Origin: Clostridium_AM sp963780135
GTDB lineage: Bacteria; Bacillota; Clostridia; Clostridiales; Clostridiaceae
Length of the DNA: 64,000 nt
Assembly (NCBI GenBank): GCA_963780135.1
Contig: CAWAAR010000001.1
Coordinates: forward strand, 1 to 64,000
Direction: 5' to 3'
Under the pieces are notes generated by a model. The model was not told the origin of the DNA, did not search any database, and saw only the letters and a program-made list of their open reading frames with translations. A program made the translations under genes and the position numbers. This document shows, one piece after another, positions 55,135 through 63,270 of the stretch. Position 1 is the first letter of the stretch, and every line of letters starts with the position of its first letter.

Positions 55135-55153
55135 ACAGGCTTTATTATATAAT

Positions 55154-55188
55154 TTCCTTTTAACACTTTTGTTAAAAGGATTTTTTAG
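55154..55188 (+). terminator. Expression-platform terminator of riboswitch E
   Basis: TCCTTTTAAC and GTTAAAAGGA flank a short loop followed by TTTTTT, between the aptamer and the first gene. Confidence 0.8.
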
Positions 55189-55231
55189 TTACAGAATAAG
55201 TATTCTGTGCCATATTGAAGGAGGATTTTTT

Positions 55232-55639
55232 ATGAAGCGTTATTTTTACCAGACGCAATTTTCCGAGTATAAATCAGGATTGACCACTTATTTAAACAAA
55301 ACAAATAAAGTGATAATAAAAAATAACAATCTCTATTTTTATGAATATTGCAAAAAAATAGTAGAGGCTTATAGAAAACTACAATATTATTATAATCTTT
55401 ATTCTTTAAAAGTAAAAAAAATTGTAGAACAAGATGGAATAAATCTTGAAAATATTAATGAAATTCTAAAATTTGAAATGTATTTGTACAACATTGTCAT
55501 TATATATCAAGATGATACTATATTTGAAGAATATATCGAAATAGAAGAAAATATAGAATTAGAAAAAAATATGGAAAATTGGATTCATTGTGTCGACAAA
55601 GATACTTTTTTGCCTACTTTGATACTAAATATGACTTAG
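55232..55639 (+). CDS. Unknown 135-residue protein under cobalamin riboswitch E
   Basis: Hypothetical cytoplasmic protein. It opens MKRYFYQTQFSEYKSGLTTY, has a tyrosine- and lysine-rich helical middle (RKLQYYYNLYSLKVKKIV) and an acidic helical section (EEYIEIEENIELEKNMENW), and ends DTFLPTLILNMT. No signal peptide, membrane segment or known motif is visible. The start at 55232 is chosen because GAAGGAGG lies just upstream; an earlier in-frame start lies inside the terminator region. It is the first gene after riboswitch E and precedes a receiver protein by 167 nt. Function not recognised; possibly an accessory protein for the radical enzyme system. Confidence 0.6.
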   Translation: MKRYFYQTQFSEYKSGLTTYLNKTNKVIIKNNNLYFYEYCKKIVEAYRKLQYYYNLYSLKVKKIVEQDGINLENINEILKFEMYLYNIVIIYQDDTIFEEYIEIEENIELEKNMENWIHCVDKDTFLPTLILNMT

Positions 55640-55806
55640 ATATTTTAAACAATAAAAAGATGTTCTTTAACTTTTTTTCAAAGAAATCTAGATTGAATAA
55701 TTTATGTAAAACAAATTTGGGATCATAAAAGTACTATATTAACATAATTTCAAAATAAATATACATTTATTATTGTAAAACCAAATAATAAAGTGAGGAG
55801 ATTATT

Positions 55807-56616
55807 ATGTGTAAAATATTGATTGCTGATGACAATCATTTAGAAAGAGACGCTTTTAAGATAATTATACATAATGAAATAGAAAAAGCTGATATTGTTG
55901 GAGAAGCTTGTAATGGAAAAGAAGCTGTTCAATTAAATGATAAGTTAGATCCTGATATTATTCTTATGGATACAAAAATGCCCTTATTAGATGGATTAAT
56001 GGCTGCAGAAATGATAAAAAGGAAGGATAGAAATAAAGTCATTATATTTGTAAGTGATTATGATGATTTTTATCTTGTACAAAAAGCAATAAAAATAGGA
56101 GCCAATGATTATATATTGAAATCTACTAAACCTGAAAAATTGGTAGAAATAATAAAGAAGCATATAAATTGTAATAAAGAATATCTTATGAATAAAGCTG
56201 AAATTTTATTATTAAAAAATATAAATCTTGGTAATTATAAAAAGTCACATGATGCAATTAAACAAATAATAGCTTATTTTCACGAATTTTATCATTATAA
56301 TAATTTAAATAAGCTTAAAGATAGATTAAAATGCTTAATAGATAAAATGATAACTGTAGGAAATATAGATAAAACTTTTTTTAAAAAAAGTTTAGATTAT
56401 AATGAAATTTTAAATTGTACTTTTAATATAGAACATATAGAAAATTGTGTATTAAATGTTTTAGATGAGATAGTTAATAAAATTATGCACAATAAAATGT
56501 TAACTAACAATAATGAATTAATATTTAAATTATATAGAAAAAATTTAAATATTAATATAAATGAAATAGTTTTTGACATAAGAGGAGACAATGAATGTGG
56601 TAAATTATGGAGTTGA
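55807..56616 (+). CDS. Response-regulator receiver protein without a DNA-binding domain
   Basis: Protein of 269 residues. Residues 1-~120 form a CheY-like receiver: acidic pair in IADDNH, phosphoacceptor Asp in IILMDTKMPLLDG, Thr/Ser replaced by Ser in VSDYD and Lys in YILKSTKPEKL. This resembles the YesN branch. The remaining ~150 residues are helical and lack the AraC-type HTH that YesN proteins carry, so the output domain is missing or novel. The gene overlaps the activase gene by 26 nt, indicating coupled translation. No histidine kinase is adjacent. ATG follows GTGAGGAG. Confidence 0.75.
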   Translation: MCKILIADDNHLERDAFKIIIHNEIEKADIVGEACNGKEAVQLNDKLDPDIILMDTKMPLLDGLMAAEMIKRKDRNKVIIFVSDYDDFYLVQKAIKIGANDYILKSTKPEKLVEIIKKHINCNKEYLMNKAEILLLKNINLGNYKKSHDAIKQIIAYFHEFYHYNNLNKLKDRLKCLIDKMITVGNIDKTFFKKSLDYNEILNCTFNIEHIENCVLNVLDEIVNKIMHNKMLTNNNELIFKLYRKNLNININEIVFDIRGDNECGKLWS

Positions 56617-57526
56617 TTACAAGAAAAAAGGTATCGTTTTTAATATACAGCGCTTTTCTATAAATGATGGACCAGGTACAAGAAATATAGTACTTTTAAA
56701 GGGTTGTTCATTAGTCTGCAGAAGTTGCAGTAATCCGAAATCCGAAAATATCAATCATGAAGTTATGTTCAACAAAAATAATTGTACAAACTGCAGACGA
56801 TGTAAAAATATTTGTGCTGTAGGAGCTATAGATTTTAGTTTGCCATGTAGAGTGAATAAAAACAAATGTTTAGGTTGCGGCAAATGTGTGGACACCTGCT
56901 ATTCAGGAGCTCTTGTCATGACTGGTAAAGATATGACTATAGAAGAAGTAATGTGTGCACTAAAAAAAGAATCTGTACAATATAGAAGATCTGGTGGAGG
57001 TATTACACTATCAGGAGGAGACGCTTTAAATCAGCCAGATTTTTCTTTGGAAATTTTAAAGGCAAGTAAAAGCTGTGGGTGGTATACGGCTATAGAAACA
57101 ACCGCTTATGCTAGCGAAGACATAATAGAAAAAGTAATGCCTTGGGTGGATGTAGTGCTCCTAGATATTAAAACTATGGATGAAAATAATCATATTAAAT
57201 ATACAGGAATAAGTAATGAAAGAATAATAAAAAATATAAAGAGAATAGCAAATTTAGATGTAGAAGTTATTGTAAGAGTTCCCGTTATTCCAAAGTTTAA
57301 TTCAGATGAAAAAAGCATTTTTGATATAGCAAATTTCACTAAAAGTCTTAAAACAGTAAAAGAAATACAACTTTTACCTTATCATAAGCTTGGAGAAAAT
57401 AAGTATAAATGTTTAGGCAGAAAATATGATGTTGGAGAAGAAATCCGGACTCCCGATGAAAAAACTATGTGTAAATTAAAAGAAGTGGTTGAACAATGTG
57501 GATTAAAGTGCACTATTGTAAGCTGA
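56591..57526 (+). CDS. Glycyl-radical-enzyme activating enzyme (radical SAM)
   Basis: Cytoplasmic radical SAM protein of 311 residues that installs a glycyl radical on a partner enzyme. The SAM cluster motif is CSLVCRSC (C-x3-C-x2-C) in GCSLVCRSCSNP. A 2[4Fe-4S] ferredoxin insert follows (CTNCRRCKNIC and CLGCGKCVDTC), as in activases of diol/glycerol dehydratase, choline lyase, benzylsuccinate synthase and hydroxyphenylacetate decarboxylase. Further marks are GGGITLSGGD and VLLDIKTMD. No glycyl radical enzyme gene follows; only a strong ribosome site with a five-codon frame (57656-57690) is seen. So it is an orphan, or the partner was deleted. It overlaps the receiver gene and is controlled by riboswitch E. 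Confidence 0.88.
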   Translation: MNVVNYGVDYKKKGIVFNIQRFSINDGPGTRNIVLLKGCSLVCRSCSNPKSENINHEVMFNKNNCTNCRRCKNICAVGAIDFSLPCRVNKNKCLGCGKCVDTCYSGALVMTGKDMTIEEVMCALKKESVQYRRSGGGITLSGGDALNQPDFSLEILKASKSCGWYTAIETTAYASEDIIEKVMPWVDVVLLDIKTMDENNHIKYTGISNERIIKNIKRIANLDVEVIVRVPVIPKFNSDEKSIFDIANFTKSLKTVKEIQLLPYHKLGENKYKCLGRKYDVGEEIRTPDEKTMCKLKEVVEQCGLKCTIVS

Positions 57527-57651
57527 TTTAAGACTTTAAGTGAGGTATGAAGAAAAATTAAAAAGTATGTCATTAATATTGTAAAAAAATACACTTACTA
57601 AGAAGCAAGTGTATAAATAATGAGTTAAATATATTTAAATTAGAACCATAT

Positions 57652-57691
57652 AAAAAGGAGAAGGTTTATTAGAATGCCTTGTAATTATTAG
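57652..57691 (+). pseudogene. Ribosome site and aborted start of a lost gene
   Basis: AAAAAGGAGAAGG is followed by ATG CCT TGT AAT TAT TAG. A strong translation signal with only five codons suggests the 5' end of a gene deleted after the activase, perhaps its glycyl radical enzyme. This is a weak inference. Confidence 0.25.
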
Positions 57692-57724
57692 TTATATTAA
57701 ATTCATATATGCAAAATTAGTTTT

Positions 57725-59059
57725 TCACTTGATATATTCATCATAAATTATAGCTAAAAGCTCCTCTTTGCTATTAATCTCAGGATTTTCTAATACTTTG
57801 TCTAAAAGAAATTTGAGCATATCACCTATTTCTTTCCCTGGTTTAAGAGAAAATTCTTGAATTAAATCTCTGCCATCTACCGCAAGTTCTTTTATAGATA
57901 AAGGAACTTTAGATTCTAAAATGGATATTGCCTTTTCTTCTACTCTATCAATTTCTTTCAAACGCATTTTTGGAGAAAAAGAACCTAAAGCATCTGCTCT
58001 TTGTAATGCAAAAAGCTCACCTACTAAATCCTTACCAATCCTATTAATAAGGCGTTTTACAGAAGCATCTGTTGGTTTTTTTAATACATTCATATGTTCC
58101 TTTACCAAGATACTAATTTCACTTATACTTTGATTATCAAATTTAAGTTTTCTAAGTATATGTTCTGATAGTACAGCACTTTTTATATCATGACCATAAA
58201 AATGACCTATACCTTTCTCATCAACAGTAAAACATTCTGGCTTCCCTATGTCGTGTAGTAATGCTGCTAATCTTAAATTAAGTTTTGGTGGGCACTTTTC
58301 CACCACCGCTAAAATGTGTTCAAATACATCTTTATCATGGTGAGGATTTTGCTGGTTAAATCCTACCGATGCTTCAATTTCTGGTAGTATATGTTCTAAC
58401 AATTTATTTTCTTCAAGTAATCTTAAACCTTTTCCTGGATTATTAGATATCATTATTTTACATAATTCATCCCTAATCCTTTCATTACTTACATTTAATA
58501 TAAGCTCACAATTTGTTTTTATAGCCCCTAAAGTTTTTTGTTCTATATCAAAATCTAATTTAGCGGAAAAACGAATAGCTCTAAGCATTCTTAGTGCATC
58601 TTCTTGAAATCGCTTATTAGGTTCTCCTACAGCCCTAATTATTTTATTATCTAAATCTTCTATACCACCAAAATAATCTATGAGGCCATCTTCTTCATTA
58701 AAAGCTAAAGCATTTATGGTGAAATCCCTTCTAGCTAAGTCATCTTTTAGATTTGAAACGAAAGTAACATCATCTGGTCTTCTATTATCCAAGTATTCAC
58801 CATCTATTCTGTAAGTTGTAACTTCATATCCTTCTCCATTTATCATAACAGTAACAGTTCCGTGTTCTATACCTGTAGGTATAGTTTTTTCAAAGAGTCT
58901 AATAATTTCTTCTGGCAAAGCATTAGTAGTTATATCATAGTCCTTAGGTGCAAATGTCCCAATTTTTAAATCACGTACACTTCCTCCCACTATGTAAGAT
59001 TCATAACCATTAGTTTTTAAGGTATCTAAAATTATTTTTACATCATTTGGTATAAACAT
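57725..59059 (-). CDS. cca: CCA tRNA nucleotidyltransferase with HD domain
   Basis: Cytoplasmic class II nucleotidyltransferase of 444 residues that adds or repairs the 3' CCA of tRNA. Motifs in order: GGSVRDLKIG, the metal-binding DYD in APKDYDITTNA, RRDFTINALAF, and EDALRMLRAIRFSAKL (nucleotide selection region). An HD phosphohydrolase domain follows with LLHDIGKPECFT. The start is ATG at 59059, preceded by TTGGAGG; the longer frame has no ribosome site. The C-terminal part (about 380-444) is a short helical tail. It is a single-gene unit. Confidence 0.92.
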   Translation of the reverse strand: MFIPNDVKIILDTLKTNGYESYIVGGSVRDLKIGTFAPKDYDITTNALPEEIIRLFEKTIPTGIEHGTVTVMINGEGYEVTTYRIDGEYLDNRRPDDVTFVSNLKDDLARRDFTINALAFNEEDGLIDYFGGIEDLDNKIIRAVGEPNKRFQEDALRMLRAIRFSAKLDFDIEQKTLGAIKTNCELILNVSNERIRDELCKIMISNNPGKGLRLLEENKLLEHILPEIEASVGFNQQNPHHDKDVFEHILAVVEKCPPKLNLRLAALLHDIGKPECFTVDEKGIGHFYGHDIKSAVLSEHILRKLKFDNQSISEISILVKEHMNVLKKPTDASVKRLINRIGKDLVGELFALQRADALGSFSPKMRLKEIDRVEEKAISILESKVPLSIKELAVDGRDLIQEFSLKPGKEIGDMLKFLLDKVLENPEINSKEELLAIIYDEYIK

Positions 59060-59176
59060 AAAACCTCCAAATATTATATTATGTTTAATTATTTGAGAAC
59101 GTGCATAAATTTGATTTACAAATCTACACACGTTCTCAATTTTAATTTATTTTCTTATTTTGTTTACCCATAACTA

Positions 59177-59995
59177 CTATTTTTTCCAGTAAAGCCATGC
59201 TACTTTAGCAGTTATTTTTTCTTCCACCATACCATCTACAGCTTTATTTTCTATATAATTTTTAATAAAAACTTTATCTTCTTCTGTTAAATTTTTTATT
59301 CTTCCAAAGTAAATCAAAGCTTCTTCATAAAATTTATCTACAGCTTTGCATTTCTCCCAGTTAGAATCTTTATAACTTATCTTTGGATAGTACCCCATAC
59401 TCCATAATATGTTAAAAACACTATATATTTTGCTTCCATGAGGGTTATCATTATGAGAATTTAAAATTATCTTTGAAATTTCATCCTTTAAACTGTATCT
59501 TTTTTCTATAAATCCACTTAAAAAATATGATTTTCTCCCACAATTAATCATTTTTATAAGATTCTCATAGCTATTTATAGCTGGACTCATAGAGGCAAAA
59601 ACTAAATCAAATTTTTCTTTCCACTTTAAATCTTCTAACTGTAATTCAGACCAAGACTTTTTTATAAAACCTATATTATTTCTATGCTTCGCCTTTGAGT
59701 TTTTCTCTGCATACGCCAACATATTTTGAGATATATCCATAGCTGTAACCTGCTCAGATATTTCAGAAAACTGTATAGAATAAAATCCTGTACCACATCC
59801 TATATCTAATACATTTTCGAATTTTTTATCTTGATCCATTTCCATAAATTCTAATATGCTTAAAAAATCTCCACTCTCTTTTTTTTGTATATCCTTACTA
59901 TTAAATTCTTCAGCTCTTTCATCCCAAACCTTTTCTTCCATAGTATACTGGTTTGTTGAATCATTCCACAAATCAGAAAAATATTTTATATTCAT
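59177..59995 (-). CDS. Class I SAM-dependent methyltransferase
   Basis: Cytoplasmic methyltransferase of 272 residues. Motif I is VLDIGCGTGFYSIQF near residue 60, motif II VTAMDISQNML, and motif IV FDLVFASMSPAINSYENL. The C-terminal third (from about 175) is less conserved and probably sets substrate choice. It follows the FmdE-like gene by one base, so the two are co-translated. This pairing recurs in anaerobes, where such methyltransferases are suspected to work on metal cofactors or small metabolites. The substrate is unknown. Confidence 0.82.
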   Translation of the reverse strand: MNIKYFSDLWNDSTNQYTMEEKVWDERAEEFNSKDIQKKESGDFLSILEFMEMDQDKKFENVLDIGCGTGFYSIQFSEISEQVTAMDISQNMLAYAEKNSKAKHRNNIGFIKKSWSELQLEDLKWKEKFDLVFASMSPAINSYENLIKMINCGRKSYFLSGFIEKRYSLKDEISKIILNSHNDNPHGSKIYSVFNILWSMGYYPKISYKDSNWEKCKAVDKFYEEALIYFGRIKNLTEEDKVFIKNYIENKAVDGMVEEKITAKVAWLYWKK

Positions 59996-59996
59996 A

Positions 59997-60521
59997 TTAA
60001 AAACCTCTAGAATAATTTTTAAAGCAATCTAAACATACCTTTTTGCCATCCATTATTCTAATTTTATGTTCTGCAGTACTTTCTCCACAAACTTCACATG
60101 TTATGTTGTTAAACAACCTAGCTTTTTCTGGTACATTAAAATTTGGTTTTTTAAAATCAAATAATTCTTCACAGGGTACATCAAGCATATATTCCATATC
60201 CTTTTGTCTATCGCCTGTTTTATTCCTTGATTTTAAAACTATTCTTAAAGACTCACCATTTTTTCTATTAAAAAATGAAAAAGCCATTTTACCAGCATCT
60301 TTATATATTAAATTTCCTTTACCTATAGAACATCCTGTTAAAACTTGCACTGCATCAACACAACAAGCATCATTTTCAGCTACACAAACAATTTCTTCAT
60401 CCTTTGAAAAAGATAATCCCATTTTCTCCCTAGCAGCCTCACTAACTTTATATCCTATTGCCAATCCTGGACACTCATGTCCGTGAAACTCCACACATTT
60501 TTTCCATAATTCCTTATTCAT
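59997..60521 (-). CDS. FmdE-family protein with zinc finger
   Basis: Cytoplasmic protein of 174 residues. The FmdE domain opens CVEFHGHECPGLAIGYK, with the metal-binding HGHEC pattern, followed by NDACCVDAVQVLTGCSIGKGNL, also cysteine-rich. The C-terminal ~40 residues hold a zinc ribbon (CEVCGESTAEHKIRIMDGKKVCLDCF, two CxxC pairs). The family is named after subunit E of formylmethanofuran dehydrogenase and is linked to molybdenum or tungsten enzymes. It is the first gene of a two-gene operon with a methyltransferase. No formylmethanofuran pathway genes are visible. Confidence 0.85.
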   Translation of the reverse strand: MNKELWKKCVEFHGHECPGLAIGYKVSEAAREKMGLSFSKDEEIVCVAENDACCVDAVQVLTGCSIGKGNLIYKDAGKMAFSFFNRKNGESLRIVLKSRNKTGDRQKDMEYMLDVPCEELFDFKKPNFNVPEKARLFNNITCEVCGESTAEHKIRIMDGKKVCLDCFKNYSRGF

Positions 60522-61084
60522 ATTATTTCCCCCTAAGTTAAAATTTATAATTTTATTTTACTAGTCGTCAAATGCAACAATCTTAGCCTTGTCTATCCTC
60601 CCTAGGTTTGCTGCATAGTGCAACTAAAATAATATTCTTTGTCATTAATACCAAGTTTTTAGTTTTTTCTATATAATTGCTTATTATATAGAATTCTAAA
60701 TTAATATCATTACATGTCTATATCTATTATACTATTACAATTAATATGTTTTAAATAAATATATAGAAATTTTTCACCATATATTTTTAATTCTTAACAT
60801 ATTTTATTATCCAATTTTATCATATTATATTGTCTTTTTAGAAATCTAAATACACATTTACCACATTATATGCAATGGAATAACTTGGTAAATCACCTTT
60901 ATATTCATAAAAAACTATTCCTTATGAACACTTTTTTCACATAATAGCATTATATTTAACTTTTTAATTAAAACTATTGATTATTTGATCATAATATCGT
61001 AATATATAAATATAGTGATTTATCAAATATCTTTTGAGATAGAAAATTTTCTAGATTAATTATAAAAAACTTGGAGGTAACAAA
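60522..61084. other. AT-rich intergenic region
   Basis: This is 563 nt between divergent genes. About 60 nt upstream of the FmdE gene lies a GC-richer block (60568-60640) with a small hairpin TTGC/GCAA that may be a structured leader, but I cannot match it to a known riboswitch. The rest is featureless. Confidence 0.4.
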
Positions 61085-61423
61085 ATGGATTTTTTAAATT
61101 TATTCACACAAAAATCTTCTAATAAAATATCTGGCGAACAATTAAAAGAAATGATGGAAAGTTCAACTTCTCCACTTCTGATTGACGTTAGAACTCCACA
61201 AGAATACTCTGAAGGACATATATCAAAAAGCAAAAATGTTCCTGTTCAAAATTTTGAAGATATGATAAAAAAAATGAAATTGAAGTTAGATTCCCCTATT
61301 ATAGTGTACTGTCAAAGTGGTATAAGATCTTCTCAAGCTTCTAACATATTAAACAAATTAGGTTTTAAGGAAGTTTATAACCTTGGTGGAATTGGTAATT
61401 GGAGCTATGGATTAAAACGTTAA
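61085..61423 (+). CDS. Single-domain rhodanese-like sulfurtransferase
   Basis: Small cytoplasmic protein of 112 residues. The rhodanese domain covers residues ~15-110: LLIDVRTPQEYSEGHISKSKNVP, and the active-site loop YCQSGIRSSQAS with the catalytic Cys near residue 80. It ends VYNLGGIGNWSYGL. It transfers sulfane sulfur to an acceptor. ATG follows TTGGAGG. A short downstream frame (61437-61508, ending EVEKARETLK) looks like debris of another gene. Confidence 0.88.
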   Translation: MDFLNLFTQKSSNKISGEQLKEMMESSTSPLLIDVRTPQEYSEGHISKSKNVPVQNFEDMIKKMKLKLDSPIIVYCQSGIRSSQASNILNKLGFKEVYNLGGIGNWSYGLKR

Positions 61424-61436
61424 TCTTATCTATAAA

Positions 61437-61508
61437 AATAAACGTAGACTCATTAAAAATTCTGTTCCTGATTTTGAAGTAGAAAAAGCTAGAGAAACAT
61501 TAAAATAG
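61437..61508 (+). pseudogene. Coding remnant after the rhodanese gene
   Basis: A frame without a start reads NKRRLIKNSVPDFEVEKARETLK and a stop. Protein-like but too short to assign. Confidence 0.25.
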
Positions 61509-61538
61509 AACATTCATATATTTAAAAAGCAAATAATA

Positions 61539-61572
61539 AACCGAGAGTTATTTTTCTAAGCTCTCGGTTTTT
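61539..61572. terminator. Terminator between convergent genes
   Basis: AAACCGAGAG and CTCTCGGTTT around a 13-nt loop, with T residues following. It serves the rhodanese gene and possibly the DUF134 gene in the other direction. Confidence 0.75.
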
Positions 61573-61592
61573 AACATATAAAGCTTTTTATT

Positions 61593-62039
61593 CTACGTTG
61601 AACTTTCTCCATTGCACCATCGTCTACAAAATCCAGCTTTTTTGCTGCACATTACTTTTTGAGATCCGCAATTAGGACAAGTTAATTTATCATGCCCATA
61701 ATTTATTTCATAAACTTCTCCGCAGTCCATACACTTAAACTTACAGTGATTTGTAGTATAATATCCGCCACTAATTCTTATAGCTTTTCCCTCTGTTAGT
61801 GCCATTGCAATTTTCTTTCTTGCACTATCAATTATATTTTGAAATGTTTGGCGAGATACTTTCATTTTTTCAGCACATTCTTCTTGATTTAATTCTTCTA
61901 TATCCTTGAGCCTCATGGCTTCCAGTTCCTCTACCTTTAAAACTATTTCTTCAATTTCACATTTAGGCTTTCCCCATGGTACAAAATAATTATCCTCTGG
62001 AAAAAACTCAACTCTTCTAAATTTAGTTGGTCTTGGCAT
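61593..62039 (-). CDS. DUF134-family DNA-binding protein
   Basis: Predicted regulator of 148 residues. It opens MPRPTKFRRVEFFPEDNYF, typical of DUF134, then a sigma-70 region 4-like HTH (LNQEECAEKMKVSRQTFQNIIDSARKKIA), then a C-terminal cysteine-rich zinc module (CKFKCMDCGEVY, CPNCGSQKVMCSKKAGFCRRWC). The start is ATG at 62039; GGGAGG lies six bases upstream. It overlaps the Fur-family gene. In many anaerobes DUF134 genes sit next to NifX-like and MinD-like ATPase genes, as here, suggesting control of a metal-cluster system. Confidence 0.88.
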   Translation of the reverse strand: MPRPTKFRRVEFFPEDNYFVPWGKPKCEIEEIVLKVEELEAMRLKDIEELNQEECAEKMKVSRQTFQNIIDSARKKIAMALTEGKAIRISGGYYTTNHCKFKCMDCGEVYEINYGHDKLTCPNCGSQKVMCSKKAGFCRRWCNGESST

Positions 62040-62481
62040 TTTCATCCTCCCTGCATTTATTACATAATCCAATTAACATTATATTAGCATCATATACAAT
62101 TAAATTATTTTCCTTCTGAATTTTATTGTTTAATTTTAAATAATCTATCTCTAAAGATTGATTATCTATATCTATTATACTATCACATTTAACACATTTA
62201 AAATGTATATGCAGGGGTTTTCCACTAAATATTTTCATTTCATAATAATTTGTACCATTTATACCTATTTCTTTTATTATATTTAACTTACTAAATACTT
62301 TTAAACTTCTATAAACTGTTGAAATACCAACAGAATACTTTTTAACATTATTATATATTTCTTCAGCACTTAAATGAATAGTAGATTTAATTAAAGTTTT
62401 CAATATATATTCTTTTTGTCTTGTAAACATATATCCGTTATCTTTAATTATTTTTTTTAAATAAATTAAATCTTTCTCCAT
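62023..62481 (-). CDS. Fur-family metalloregulator
   Basis: DNA-binding regulator of 152 residues. The N-terminal winged helix contains FTRQKEYILKTLIKSTIHLSAEEIYNNVKK and ISTVYRSLKVFSKLNIIKEI. The C-terminal dimerisation domain has PLHIHFKCVKCDSIID and LCNKC, two CxxC pairs that bind structural zinc. The His-rich sensing site is partly visible (HIHF). Fur, Zur and PerR cannot be separated with confidence. It overlaps DUF134 by 17 nt and follows the NifX-like gene by 16 nt. It probably regulates this cluster in response to iron or redox state. Confidence 0.87.
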   Translation of the reverse strand: MEKDLIYLKKIIKDNGYMFTRQKEYILKTLIKSTIHLSAEEIYNNVKKYSVGISTVYRSLKVFSKLNIIKEIGINGTNYYEMKIFSGKPLHIHFKCVKCDSIIDIDNQSLEIDYLKLNNKIQKENNLIVYDANIMLIGLCNKCREDENAKTN

Positions 62482-62497
62482 TTAATTCTCCTTAATA

Positions 62498-62854
62498 TTA
62501 ATCTTCACAATGACCTTCATGCTGATGTTCTCTGCAAACACTTCCTGTTGATTTTAACTCTCCTTGTACATACTTCTGTATTAAATCATCACAATTACCA
62601 CTTGCTCCAACTACTACTTCTATTCCATTTTCCTTAAATAATTCTTGAGCTGCTTCTCCCATACCACCTGCAATAATAACATTTGTTCCTAAATCCTTTA
62701 AAAATACTGGTAAAAATCCTGGTTTATGTCCTGGACTCTGAACAAATTTTTTGTTTAAAGCTTTTCCTTCCTCAACTTCATAAGTAGTAAAACCTTCACA
62801 ATGACCAAAATGTCCACTCACTAATTTTCCTTCACTTGCAATTGCTATTTTCAT
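62498..62854 (-). CDS. NifX/NifB-type dinitrogenase cofactor-family protein
   Basis: Cytoplasmic protein of 118 residues in the NifX/NafY/VnfX superfamily, which binds iron-sulfur or iron-molybdenum clusters. It opens MKIAIASEGKLVSGHFGHCEGFTTYEV, with the HFGHC metal site, followed by DLGTNVIIAGGMGEAAQELF and a histidine-rich tail (CREHQHEGHCED). Orphan members occur widely in anaerobes without nitrogenase. Here it sits among a C_GCAxxG_C_C protein and a MinD-like ATPase. A decayed relative is found at 20275-20466. Confidence 0.88.
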   Translation of the reverse strand: MKIAIASEGKLVSGHFGHCEGFTTYEVEEGKALNKKFVQSPGHKPGFLPVFLKDLGTNVIIAGGMGEAAQELFKENGIEVVVGASGNCDDLIQKYVQGELKSTGSVCREHQHEGHCED

Positions 62855-62885
62855 TTTATATTCCTCCTAAAATTTATTTATATTT

Positions 62886-63245
62886 TTATTTTACATATTC
62901 TTCTACAACTTTGTAGGCATACTCTATAATTTCATTACAGGATACACCTTGTTTTTTTAACTGTTTACATTCAAATGTTCCATACTTTTCACCAATTTTA
63001 TTCATTACTTCTTTAGCAAGCTCCCTTGAATTGTTTTTTTCTTTACTTGTTTCTCTCCCCTTTACTGATCCTAAAACCATAAGTGCTCCTGAAATTGCCC
63101 CACAGGTACTTCCTATCATCATACCTGCTCCAAAAGGACTTGCTACTGAAACTGGTATATTTAATTTTTTCTCTTCATTTATAGCCTTTACTATTGACTC
63201 TGCACAATTATATCCTTCTTTATGAAATTCTAATACTTTACTCAT
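62886..63245 (-). CDS. C_GCAxxG_C_C family protein
   Basis: Protein of 119 residues with conserved cysteines in the order typical of this redox-linked family: EGYNCAESIV, GSTCGAISGALMVLG (the GCAxxG-like core, here TCGAISG), FECKQL and VSCNEIIEYA. No membrane segment is certain, though the middle is hydrophobic. ATG at 63245 follows AAGGAG; the longer frame starts inside the upstream spacer. It precedes the NifX-like gene on the same strand. The family is thought to bind metal clusters or take part in thiol redox chemistry. Confidence 0.85.
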   Translation of the reverse strand: MSKVLEFHKEGYNCAESIVKAINEEKKLNIPVSVASPFGAGMMIGSTCGAISGALMVLGSVKGRETSKEKNNSRELAKEVMNKIGEKYGTFECKQLKKQGVSCNEIIEYAYKVVEEYVK

Positions 63246-63270
63246 TGAAATCTCCTTGATCAACATATTT

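Noticed and set aside
60568..60640. Possible molybdenum-cofactor riboswitch before the FmdE gene
   Set aside because: The GC-richer block and gene context are suggestive, but no conserved aptamer elements could be matched.
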